From contig CAIYYE010000108.1 of assembly GCA_903930395.1 (NCBI GenBank), forward strand, positions 1-12,061: 12,061 bases of DNA. The letters are read 5' to 3'. Of the stretch, positions 1 to 7,019 are shown piece after piece. The notes below the pieces were generated by a model. The model was not told the DNA's origin and did not search any database. It was given only the letters and a program-made list of their open reading frames with translations. Position 1 is the stretch's first letter; every line of letters begins with the position of its first letter. Source of the DNA: an uncultured beta proteobacterium. GTDB taxonomy: Bacteria > Pseudomonadota > Gammaproteobacteria > Burkholderiales > Rhodocyclaceae. The translations under genes were made by a program, and so were the position numbers.

Positions 1-354
1 GGCTGGTGGGACAAGTGGAAAGACCAGTTTTTCTATGTCGTGGCACCGGAATTTTCGCCCAACTCCAGCCATGACTGGACGACCCATCCCGACCCCTGCA
101 CGGCAACGAGCCGATGCATCACCGTGGGGAACCGTCGCTACGCGGCCGTCGTCGCATTTGCCGGCAAAGTCCGGCCGGGGCAGCAACGAGCAAGCCTCGC
201 CGACCGTCAGAATATCGCCAATTATCTCGACGACAGCAATGCCCTCGCCTTTGTCTCGCCGGGCCTGGCCCAGGCGCGCACCCTGACGGCCACCGGCAAC
301 GACCAGCTGGTCTGCATCACCCCCGATCTCACGATAGACAGCACATGCCGCTGA
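1..354 (+). CDS. Pseudopilin-like protein, C-terminal part (5' end outside window)
   Basis: The frame is open from the first base and gives 117 residues ending at a TGA at 352-354; the N-terminus is missing, so a prepilin leader cannot be checked. The fragment has an aromatic-rich start (GWWDKWKDQFFYVVAPEF), two cysteine pairs (DPC...SRC and LVC...STC), and a stretch reading VVAFAGK...GQQR...YLDD. I associate this pattern with C-terminal halves of prepilin-like proteins encoded next to other pseudopilins in betaproteobacteria. Its stop overlaps the ATG of the next gene (TGATG), which carries a clear prepilin signal, so the two are almost certainly co-translated parts of one pilus or secretion-related cluster. 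The pseudopilin assignment rests on context and on a recalled family pattern, so it is moderate. Confidence 0.6.
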   Translation, partial: GWWDKWKDQFFYVVAPEFSPNSSHDWTTHPDPCTATSRCITVGNRRYAAVVAFAGKVRPGQQRASLADRQNIANYLDDSNALAFVSPGLAQARTLTATGNDQLVCITPDLTIDSTCR

Positions 355-1118
355 TGCCCACAAGGACTCGCAGTCGGCGCCGCGAGCAGGGCTTTACCCT
401 GCTTGAACTCGCCATCTCGCTGGTCATCGTCTCTCTCGTTTCGGGCGGCCTGATGATGGCACTCTCGGCTCGACACAACACCCTTGCGACAAGCGAAACG
501 CAGCATCGGATCAACAACGCCCGCGATGCGCTGCTCGGATTCGCCGCCGCCAATGGTCGCCTGCCCTGTCCCGCCGCGCCCGGAAAGACGGGCCTGGAGT
601 CGCCGCCGGGTGGCGGCACCTGCACCAATCCCTGGGATGGCTTTCTGCCGGCCGTCACCCTCGGCCTGGCGCCGACCAATGCTCAAGGCTACGCGCTTGA
701 TGACTGGGGCAATCCCATACGCTATGTGATAACGACCTACGGTGACACTGACTATTGCGCAGGCCACATGTTTGCGACGACAAACTGTCTCAAGGCCGCA
801 TGGCTCAACAAGCAAGCAGCTCCCGATCTGCACGTTTGCAGCTCGGCTACCGGCATGTCAGGCAACGGTGCCAGCGCGAACTGCGCCGCCGGAAGCACGC
901 TGGCCAGCAATGCAGTCGCCGTGATTTTCTCGCGCGGCGCCAATGGCGGTGCGCATCCCCGCAGCCTCGACGAATCAGCCAACGGCAATGTCGACCGCCT
1001 GTTCGTATCACATACCCAGACGGCTGCAGGAACAGCCAATGAATTCGATGACATTGTGACTTGGCTATCGCCAAACATTTTCTATTACCGCCTGATCGCA
1101 GCCGGTCGTCTTCCCTAG
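354..1118 (+). CDS. Prepilin-type N-terminal cleavage/methylation protein (pseudopilin)
   Basis: This encodes 254 residues with a type III (prepilin) signal. The basic leader of 13 residues ends EQG, followed by FTLLELAISLVIVSLVSG. Prepilin peptidase should cut after Gly13, leaving Phe at +1 and the conserved Glu at +5 (Glu18). The first 25 or so mature residues form the hydrophobic assembly helix. The globular part has NNARDALLGFAAANGRLPCP, a LDDWGNPIRYV segment, six cysteines (about 72, 90, 135, 145, 162, 177) and a tail ending FDDIVTWLSP...RLIAAGRLP, a layout I know from minor pilins or pseudopilins of unassigned role in betaproteobacteria. The ATG at 354 overlaps the upstream stop as TGATG; ATG 345 is an in-frame alternative. 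No clear Shine-Dalgarno is visible, which fits translational coupling. Whether it serves type IV pili or a type II-like secretion system cannot be read from the sequence. Confidence 0.85.
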   Translation: MPTRTRSRRREQGFTLLELAISLVIVSLVSGGLMMALSARHNTLATSETQHRINNARDALLGFAAANGRLPCPAAPGKTGLESPPGGGTCTNPWDGFLPAVTLGLAPTNAQGYALDDWGNPIRYVITTYGDTDYCAGHMFATTNCLKAAWLNKQAAPDLHVCSSATGMSGNGASANCAAGSTLASNAVAVIFSRGANGGAHPRSLDESANGNVDRLFVSHTQTAAGTANEFDDIVTWLSPNIFYYRLIAAGRLP

Positions 1119-1213
1119 AGCAGACGCCACCTCTGACTTTCGGCGTATTGACCGGGGGCACCTCGACTGCCACACTGAGTTCCGAATAACTTTGTCGTAG
1201 CCAAGACACATTC

Positions 1214-2485
1214 GTGAACCGCCCCTCTTTTCTCGCCACCCTGCGCTCCGGCGGCGTCCGCCCCGAAGATGACGCCGAAACGCGCCTGAAGAAGTCGCTG
1301 CTGGTCTTTGCCACCGGCCTCGTCTGTGCCGGCTCCATGCTTTGGCTCTTCCTGTATGGGCAAATGGGGCCCCAGTTTTCGGCCACTGCGCCGTTCATTT
1401 TTCAATTGCTGCTCGTCGGCAATCTCGTCTATTACCTGCGCAGCGGCAATTTCGACCGTTTCCGCTATTCGCAACTGGCGCTTTTCCTGTTCGCCCCGTT
1501 TGCCGTTCAGTGGAGTATCGGCAACTTCATCACGGCTAGCGGCACCAGTCTCTGGGGCTTGCTCGCCCCGATCGGCGCTGTGCTGTTCTTCGGGGTTCGC
1601 GAATCGCTGGCCTGGTTCATCGCCTACATCTTCCTGACCGCACTTTCCGGATTTTTCGACTATTTCCTGGCCGACACCCTGGCCAGCAACGCGCCCAAAA
1701 TATCGATCCGGACCAGCGTCTTCTTCTTTGCGCTCAATTTCGCCGCCATTTCCAGCATCGTCTACCTGCTCCTGCGTTACGCGGTCCAGGAAAAAGCCAA
1801 GGCACAGGCCAGCCTGGAGGCCACCCACCGGCTGCTCCAGGACGAGCAGGAGCGCTCCGAGCGACTGCTCCTCAACATCCTGCCCGGGCCGATTGCCGAA
1901 CGCCTGAAACATGACTGCCAGACCATCGCCGACGGCTTTGCCGACGTCACGGTGATGTTTGTCGACATCGTCAATTTCACCCGGATCGCCGAGAAAATGA
2001 CGCCGCAGCAGGTTTTTGCCATGCTCAACCGAATATTTTCATCCTTTGACGAACTGGCCGAGCATCATGCCACCGAGAAGATCAAGACCATCGGTGACGC
2101 CTACATGGTGGCTGGCGGCCTCAATAACGAGCAAAGCAACTACACGCAATCGATTGCCGAACTGGCTGTCGCCATGCGTGATTTGCTGCACCGCGACTTC
2201 ACGGTCAATGACATGCATCTCGATGTGCGCATCGGCATCGGTACCGGTCCTGTCGTGGCCGGCGTTGTCGGCAAGAAGAAGTTCATCTACGACCTCTGGG
2301 GCGACACCGTCAATCTGGCCAGCCGAATCACCAGCGAAGGCACGCCAGGGATGATCCACGTCGACGAGACCACCTATCAGCGACTGCTCCACCGATTTTC
2401 TTTCGATGAGCCGAGGGTTTTGCACCTAAAGGGCAAGGGCGATACCGTGGTTTATCGGCTCGATGGCGAGCGTGTAGCGTCCTAA
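1214..2485 (+). CDS. Membrane-bound class III adenylate cyclase
   Basis: This is a 423-residue protein predicted to make cAMP from ATP. Residues about 27-190 form roughly six membrane helices, followed by a short coiled coil (192-217) and the linker LLLNILPGPIAERLK common in front of class III cyclase domains. The catalytic domain (about 240-415) has the full active-site set: metal-binding Asp251 (MFVDIVNF) and Asp295 (KTIGDAYM), adenine-selecting Lys291 and Asp360 (IYDLWG), and transition-state Asn367 and Arg371 (VNLASR). The Lys/Asp pair predicts adenylate rather than guanylate cyclase. The start is GTG 1214; an in-frame stop at 1187-1189 leaves no earlier start, and the Shine-Dalgarno is weak. 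The 95 bp upstream of it show no convincing terminator or promoter. The TAA stop overlaps the convergent kinase stop. The membrane part is probably the sensor; I cannot name its family (MASE2 was considered). Confidence 0.9.
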   Translation: MNRPSFLATLRSGGVRPEDDAETRLKKSLLVFATGLVCAGSMLWLFLYGQMGPQFSATAPFIFQLLLVGNLVYYLRSGNFDRFRYSQLALFLFAPFAVQWSIGNFITASGTSLWGLLAPIGAVLFFGVRESLAWFIAYIFLTALSGFFDYFLADTLASNAPKISIRTSVFFFALNFAAISSIVYLLLRYAVQEKAKAQASLEATHRLLQDEQERSERLLLNILPGPIAERLKHDCQTIADGFADVTVMFVDIVNFTRIAEKMTPQQVFAMLNRIFSSFDELAEHHATEKIKTIGDAYMVAGGLNNEQSNYTQSIAELAVAMRDLLHRDFTVNDMHLDVRIGIGTGPVVAGVVGKKKFIYDLWGDTVNLASRITSEGTPGMIHVDETTYQRLLHRFSFDEPRVLHLKGKGDTVVYRLDGERVAS

Positions 2486-4164
2486 GGTCGGGGCGCCAGG
2501 GTAAACGCGACGGCTCCCGGCTGATTATCGGACAGTGCCAGCAAATAGCCTGATGCCTCAGCCTGCCGAGCAGCGTGATAGAGGCCTATACCCAGGCCGT
2601 CCTCGGACATCACGGGTTCACGGAACAAGGCACAGGACAAGGATGGTGCGATAGCGGACCCGTCGTCCGCAACGGTCAGGCTGGCATCGGCAAAACGCAC
2701 GCTGATCGCCAAGCCCGGCTGGCGCTGACGCTTGGCCAAGGCGTTCTGCAGCAGGTTCTCGGCCACACTGTCGAACAGAGCACCGGGCAAGGCTTCGCCA
2801 GCCCCCGCCTCGCCCTGCCAGGCAACCGGCAAATGGGCGTAGCGCTGCTTGAACTCACGCCACCAGGCGGCGGCAGAAACCGGCTCGACGTATTCCAGCT
2901 GGGGCGACTGCAGTTTATCCAGCGTCGACTTCAGTCGATCAGTGATCTGCGGCAACTGTCGGCCAAGCAAGGCCGCCACCTGAGCCGGATCGCCCGGCTG
3001 ATTCGCGGCGTAACAAAGAGCCTGCAAGGACTGGAGCAAATTCTTGACGTCATGGGTGACGCGCGCGCCCGTCTCGTAAATGGCCTGGACGTAGCCCATG
3101 CGCTGCAATTGGTGGGTCTGCAGCTTGACCAGGTAAAACTCGACGACCAGTCGCAACAGCCACTCGACATGCCAGTCCATGGCCGGTGATGGGGCCTGGC
3201 GAAAATGGACCCGAAGCGACACATCGTTTGCCGCGCAGGTGTGGGCATACGCCGTCTGCAGCCCGAAGCAGCCCAGACGCTGACCCGCACTCCAGGAAAC
3301 GCCGACCACCCAGGGAATCTCCTGCAGTCGCAAAATGACCGCATCAAGGAAGAGCGCTGGATCGGCATAACGCTCGCTTTCCTCGGCCAGCCCGGCCAGC
3401 CAATCTTCAAGCGGCATGCCGAGCGACATCATCGAACGGGAAATGGCCGCCCCGATGCCGGCGAACCCACCATGCGGATTCCACGCCCAGGCCACCACCA
3501 GCAAGGCGCCGGCAACGGTCAGCGAGGTCTTGACCAGGGCCTCGACATAGCCGGCACCGGCGACCAGCATGTAGGCCAGCGACCCCAGCACAAAAACAGC
3601 CAGAATAAGAAAGACCATGACGCCATAGAACAGGTCGAAAGCCTGAGGCGACTTGCGCTGCGGGGCCTGCGCCGGAAAAATCAGCAGGAAAGGCAGCACC
3701 AGGGGCATGAAGCGGGCCAGCACCCCGCGCAACAGCGGATCAAGCGCGACTACCGGCGAAATCTCCGGGACAACGCCGAGCACGATGATGCAGATCAGAT
3801 AGCCGAAAGCCAGTAGATAGCCCGAGCGCTCCGGGCGTCGCTCTGTCCCCAGCACCCGGCCACCGATGGCGGCCGCCAGCGCCCCGCACCAGACCAGCAA
3901 CAACCACGGACCGAGCAGCAGGGTCGATGCCAGCACCAGGGCGAAGAGAACGACACCCTGGCGCCACTCGATCCGTTTCTCGCCCGTCACAAAGGGTTGC
4001 CAGATCAGGAAAACGCCAAGCGCGACCACCCAGAGCAGGCGAACCGCCGGAATCTGCCAGCCGCCGAAAGCCAGGGTGTGCAACATGAACAAGTGGGTCG
4101 CCAGGAGGAAATGCGGCCACCCGGCCAGCCGGCGGGCAGTTACACCGATAATCCCGCTGTTCAT
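2482..4164 (-). CDS. Membrane sensor histidine kinase without adjacent response regulator
   Basis: This encodes 560 residues. The first 230 or so hold about seven or eight hydrophobic helices. A soluble region of about 240-350 follows and could be a degenerate GAF-like sensor. The phospho-acceptor box is ETGARVTHDVKNLLQSLQAL with His371. The C-terminal ATPase domain shows an N box (VAENLLQNAL, Asn470/474), a G1 box (VADDGSAI, Asp500/501), an F-box-like LFREPV and a glycine lid EDGLGIGLYHA. All parts for autophosphorylation are therefore present. The H box and polytopic N-terminus resemble PrsK-type kinases, but the placement is tentative. ATG 4164 is the first possible start because TGA lies two codons upstream. 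No receiver-domain gene is in the window. It is divergent from a sigma-54-type pilin gene, so a PilS-like role is conceivable but unproven. Confidence 0.88.
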   Translation of the reverse strand: MNSGIIGVTARRLAGWPHFLLATHLFMLHTLAFGGWQIPAVRLLWVVALGVFLIWQPFVTGEKRIEWRQGVVLFALVLASTLLLGPWLLLVWCGALAAAIGGRVLGTERRPERSGYLLAFGYLICIIVLGVVPEISPVVALDPLLRGVLARFMPLVLPFLLIFPAQAPQRKSPQAFDLFYGVMVFLILAVFVLGSLAYMLVAGAGYVEALVKTSLTVAGALLVVAWAWNPHGGFAGIGAAISRSMMSLGMPLEDWLAGLAEESERYADPALFLDAVILRLQEIPWVVGVSWSAGQRLGCFGLQTAYAHTCAANDVSLRVHFRQAPSPAMDWHVEWLLRLVVEFYLVKLQTHQLQRMGYVQAIYETGARVTHDVKNLLQSLQALCYAANQPGDPAQVAALLGRQLPQITDRLKSTLDKLQSPQLEYVEPVSAAAWWREFKQRYAHLPVAWQGEAGAGEALPGALFDSVAENLLQNALAKRQRQPGLAISVRFADASLTVADDGSAIAPSLSCALFREPVMSEDGLGIGLYHAARQAEASGYLLALSDNQPGAVAFTLAPRP

Positions 4165-4170
4165 ATATCA

Positions 4171-4206
4171 GACACCCTGTCCATAATTCGACACCCAACA
4201 CCCTGT
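4171..4206. promoter_or_regulatory. Cluster of TGTC tracts and ACACCC repeats upstream of the pilin gene
   Basis: The region between the divergent kinase and pilin genes contains GACAC at 4171-4175 and 4190-4194 (GTGTC on the minus strand), CTGTC at 4177-4181, and a perfect direct repeat ACACCCTGT at 4172-4180 and 4198-4206, 26 bp apart. Relative to the start site predicted from the sigma-54 element (about 4271) the TGTC tracts lie near -100 to -77. From memory, P. aeruginosa PilR binds (C/G)TGTC tracts at a similar distance upstream of pilA. The cluster also sits just before the kinase start codon, so it could serve either gene. Binding by a PilR-like activator is inference. Confidence 0.4.
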
Positions 4207-4230
4207 TTTTGCCCGAAAATTGCCATATCT

Positions 4231-4249
4231 ATGCCTAACCGCATAGGCA
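4231..4249. repeat. Inverted repeat TGCCTA-N6-TAGGCA overlapping the sigma-54 -24 element
   Basis: The arms TGCCTA (4232-4237) and TAGGCA (4244-4249) are perfect complements with a 6-nt spacer. ATGC and GCAT (4231-4234 and 4241-4244) form a second, offset complementary pair. The right arm covers the GG of the proposed -24 promoter element. It may be an operator that competes with polymerase binding, or chance. Confidence 0.35.
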
Positions 4250-4260
4250 CAAGTTTTGCG
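4245..4260 (+). promoter_or_regulatory. Sigma-54 (RpoN) -24/-12 promoter for the pilin-like gene
   Basis: The stretch AGGCAC-A-AGTT-TTGCG matches the sigma-54 consensus TGGCACG-N4-TTGCW at 10 of 12 defined positions except T1, G7 and the last W, with all four critical bases present: GG at 4246-4247 and GC at 4258-4259, exactly 12 bp start to start. Transcription would begin near 4271, giving a 23-nt leader that includes the GGAG ribosome binding site at 4284-4287. Type IV pilin genes are often RpoN/PilR-dependent, which supports the call. Confidence 0.65.
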
Positions 4261-4293
4261 TATGGTTAAGCAGAATATCAAACGGAGCATGCC

Positions 4294-4965
4294 ATGAATT
4301 CCCAACAAAAGGGCTTCACCCTCGTCGAAATCGCCATCGTCCTCGTCATCATCGGGCTGCTGCTGGGTGGCGTGCTGAAGGGGCAGGAGCTGATCAACAG
4401 TGCGAAGGTCAAGAACTTCGCCAACGATTTCAGAAACATCCCGCTGTTCATCTACGGTTTTCAGGACAAATTCAAAGCCTTGCCGGGCGACGACGCGGGT
4501 GTGGTCAGTCATGTAACTGGCAGCACTCTTGCATCAACACCTGCCAGCTCACAAGGTAACGGTGTGATCGATGGCAACTGGAATAGCGCGACGCTGACCG
4601 ACGAGTCTGTGCTCTTTTGGCAGCATGTACGGTTGGCAGGTCTGGCCAGCGGCAGCACCGTCGTTGCCAATGACAACACCTACTGGCCGACCAACGCCGA
4701 CGGTGGTCGTATCGGCATCGAGAGCGGCAGCGGCCATTTCATCAAGAACACCGACAACACGACCTTTCTTCAAGGCTCTTATGTCGTCTGCTCGCAAGGC
4801 ATCCTTGGCAAATTCGCCAAGCAACTCGACACCACGATGGATGATGGCAACACGGACTCCGGCTCGATGCGTGTGGTTGCCACCAACCACACGCGCGGCA
4901 ATGTGGCGCTGGCACGAGCCAATGTTGATGACGCCACCAGCTATATTGTTTGCATGGGCTTGTAA
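4294..4965 (+). CDS. Type IV pilin-like protein (prepilin N-terminal domain)
   Basis: This encodes 223 residues with a textbook prepilin signal: the 7-residue leader MNSQQKG, then FTLVEIAIVLVIIGLLLGGV. Cleavage after Gly7 leaves Phe +1 and Glu +5 (Glu12). The helix continues into GQELINSAKVKNFANDFRNI and a FKALPGDD turn, a pattern seen in many betaproteobacterial pilin-like proteins. The globular domain is rich in Ser, Thr, Gly and Asn. Two cysteines only, Cys166 and Cys220, could close a C-terminal disulfide loop typical of type IV pilins. The start ATG 4294 is preceded by GGAG at 4284-4287 with 6-nt spacing. It is monocistronic, with its own sigma-54-like promoter and a terminator directly downstream. 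Major versus minor pilin cannot be decided; at 223 residues it is longer than a typical PilA. Confidence 0.88.
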   Translation: MNSQQKGFTLVEIAIVLVIIGLLLGGVLKGQELINSAKVKNFANDFRNIPLFIYGFQDKFKALPGDDAGVVSHVTGSTLASTPASSQGNGVIDGNWNSATLTDESVLFWQHVRLAGLASGSTVVANDNTYWPTNADGGRIGIESGSGHFIKNTDNTTFLQGSYVVCSQGILGKFAKQLDTTMDDGNTDSGSMRVVATNHTRGNVALARANVDDATSYIVCMGL

Positions 4966-4987
4966 GTCAATATCCGCTTGCTTCTGG

Positions 4988-5010
4988 AAGCCCGCTCCGG
5001 CGGGCTTTTT
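4988..5010 (+). terminator. Rho-independent terminator of the pilin-like gene
   Basis: AAGCCCGC (4988-4995) pairs perfectly with GCGGGCTT (5000-5007) around a TCCG loop and runs into five T. It starts 22 nt after the pilin stop. The T run touches the stop codon of the convergent antiporter gene; read on the minus strand the hairpin lacks a T run, so it serves mainly the plus strand. Confidence 0.9.
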
Positions 5011-7001
5011 CATTTCTGCAGCAAGCGTTCCTCGGCGGCGGTCACCGCCTCAGGCAAACCAAGGACGACGACGACGTCGCCTTCCTCCAGCCGGGTTTCC
5101 GGCGCCGGCTCCATGGCCCGGATGCCGCGCCGGCGGACGGCGCTGACTTCGCAGCCCAGTTCGTCGAGATTGAGATCATCCAGTGTTTGACCGATGCCGG
5201 CGGCGCCTGAAGCCAGCAGCACGGAGTGGAGACGGGGCTGGTGATCGTCCACTTCGTCGTGATCACGGTCGGTCATGCCGCGATAGAAGCCGCGCAGCAG
5301 GCTGTAGCGCTGCGAGCGGGTCTGGCGGATGCGCTTGAGGACGCGATTGATCGGCACGCCGACCAGGACCAAGGCGTGTGAGGCAAGCATCAGGGCTGCC
5401 TCCAGCGCTTCCGGCACGACTTCAGCCGCGCCGGCCCGCGACAGGCGCTCCATGTCGCGCTCGTCGGCCGTGCGAACGACCACCGGCAGATCGGGCCGAA
5501 GCTCGTGAACATGGTGCAATACCTTCTCGGCCAACAGGGTGTCGCTGACGGTGACGATGACGACGCTGGCCCTCATCAGCCCCGCTGCCACCAGCGACTC
5601 CTTTCGGCCGACATCGCCATAGACGACGTTTTCGCCGCCTGCTGCGGCCTCGCGGACGCGATCAGGGTCGATATCGAGAGCGATATAGTTGATATTTTCC
5701 TGATTCAGGAAGCGGGCGAGATACTGCCCGTTCCGGCCGAAACCACAGAGGATTGCGTGTTTTTCCGAACCCATCGACTGGGCAGCAATACGCGTCAACT
5801 GCATTGAACGCATCAGCCATTCGCTGGCGACGAAGCGCACAACGATCCTTTCGCTGTATTGCACGATGAAGGGCGCAATGAGCATCGAGAGAACGAGGAC
5901 AGTCAGCGACACCTGCTGGATTTCTCGCGGCAGGCGAATGATTTCACCGAGCAGCACAAAACCGAATTCACCGCCGGCACAAAGCCAGAGGCCAGTGCGG
6001 ATGGCGTTGCCCGGACTCGACCCGAGACGCCACGAGGCGAGGCCGACAATCAGCGCCTTGATCAGCAGCAGGGCCAGCAAGGCGAGCAAGACCTGCCACC
6101 ACAGGCCGACCAGGATGTGCAGATCAAGCTTGACGCCGATGGTCACGAAGAAAAGCCCCATCAGCACATCGCGGAAGGGCTTGATGTCCTCTTCCACCTG
6201 CATCTTGTATTCGGTTTCCGAAATCAGCATGCCGGCGACAAAAGCTCCGAGCGCCAGCGACAGCCCGGCCAGTTCGGTGATGGTGGCCAGGCTGAGAACA
6301 ATCAGCAGCACATTGAGGACAAACACCTCTGACGATTTGGCCCGCGCCACAAAGTGGAACCACTTGCGCATGAGACGCTGGCCAAAGACGAGAATCACGG
6401 CGAGCACGACGACGGCCTTGAGCAACGCCACGCCGAGCAGCATGGCCAACTTCTCCGGCGGCTGGGTCAGCGAGGGAATGATGACCAGCAAGGGCACCAC
6501 GGCCAGATCCTGGAAGAGCAGGACGCCCATGATTTCCCGCCCGTGCGCCGAATCCAGTTGCTGACGCTCGACCAGCAGCTTGGTCAGCACCGCCGTCGAC
6601 GACATGGCGAATACGCCACCAAGGGCGATACCGAGTTGCCAACTGACACCAAAAAGCATGACCAGCCCAGCGATCAGGGCCATGCTCAGCAAGACCTGCA
6701 GCATGCCCAGCCCGAAGACGATACGCTTCATCGCATAGAGTTTGGGCAGCGAAAACTCGAGGCCGATCGAGAACATCAGGAAAACGACACCGAATTCGGC
6801 AAGATGCTCGGCCCGATAAACGTCGCTCATCAGGTTCAGCGCATGCGGCCCGATAACGCTGCCGACAAACAGGTAACCGAGCACTGGCGGCAAATTGAAA
6901 CGACGGAAGATGACCACGGCGATCACCGAGGCACCGAGCAAAAGGAGGACGAGGGAGAGTGCGCTCAAGGCCGTGTCTGAAGTCAGGTATACTTCGGCCA
7001 T
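5010..7001 (-). CDS. Kef-type (CPA2) monovalent cation:proton antiporter with RCK domains
   Basis: This 663-residue inner-membrane protein exchanges K+ (or Na+) for protons. Residues about 10-390 are the Na+/H+-exchanger domain with some 12-13 helices, including the conserved FQDLAVVP (Asp165) and SETEYKMQVEEDIKPF, close to the matching E. coli KefC segments. Residues 414-535 are a TrkA-N/RCK domain with the nucleotide-binding CGFGRNGQYLARF loop and an acidic ALDID strand end. Residues about 590-660 form a TrkA-C domain (GDVVVVLG). The extra TrkA-C makes it longer than E. coli KefB/KefC, so I leave the symbol open (kefB-like or ybaL-like). The reading frame extends to 7292, but that part lies antisense over kdsD. 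AAGG sits 5 nt before ATG 7001, chosen over ATG 7004. It is divergent from kdsD by 18 bp. Confidence 0.92.
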   Translation of the reverse strand: MAEVYLTSDTALSALSLVLLLLGASVIAVVIFRRFNLPPVLGYLFVGSVIGPHALNLMSDVYRAEHLAEFGVVFLMFSIGLEFSLPKLYAMKRIVFGLGMLQVLLSMALIAGLVMLFGVSWQLGIALGGVFAMSSTAVLTKLLVERQQLDSAHGREIMGVLLFQDLAVVPLLVIIPSLTQPPEKLAMLLGVALLKAVVVLAVILVFGQRLMRKWFHFVARAKSSEVFVLNVLLIVLSLATITELAGLSLALGAFVAGMLISETEYKMQVEEDIKPFRDVLMGLFFVTIGVKLDLHILVGLWWQVLLALLALLLIKALIVGLASWRLGSSPGNAIRTGLWLCAGGEFGFVLLGEIIRLPREIQQVSLTVLVLSMLIAPFIVQYSERIVVRFVASEWLMRSMQLTRIAAQSMGSEKHAILCGFGRNGQYLARFLNQENINYIALDIDPDRVREAAAGGENVVYGDVGRKESLVAAGLMRASVVIVTVSDTLLAEKVLHHVHELRPDLPVVVRTADERDMERLSRAGAAEVVPEALEAALMLASHALVLVGVPINRVLKRIRQTRSQRYSLLRGFYRGMTDRDHDEVDDHQPRLHSVLLASGAAGIGQTLDDLNLDELGCEVSAVRRRGIRAMEPAPETRLEEGDVVVVLGLPEAVTAAEERLLQK
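6988..6993 (+). promoter_or_regulatory. Possible -10 element for the kdsD operon
   Basis: TATACT differs from the sigma-70 -10 consensus at one base and would place the start near 7000, about 20 nt before the kdsD ATG. No acceptable -35 is present at 16-18 bp, and it lies inside the antiporter 5' coding region. It is offered only because the 18-bp gap between the divergent genes forces their promoters into coding DNA. Confidence 0.22.
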
Positions 7002-7019
7002 CATAACCTTAGCCAGCCC

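Noticed and set aside
114..353. Earlier in-frame start for the second prepilin gene
   Set aside because: It would overlap the upstream gene widely and put more than 90 residues before the prepilin cleavage site, far longer than real leaders.
1148..1176. TTGACC as -35 of a cyclase promoter
   Set aside because: No acceptable -10 at 16-18 bp (CACACT at 17 bp), so no promoter is claimed in 1119-1213.
1115..1912. Minus-strand open frame of 265 codons
   Set aside because: It overlaps the cyclase gene fully, has a low-complexity Glu/Gln/Gly composition and matches no family; a GC-rich codon shadow.
5063..5076. Short GAC repeat as a phase-variable tract
   Set aside because: Only about four units; it is part of the codons for the GDVVVV strand in the antiporter TrkA-C domain, in a triplet unit that would not shift frame.
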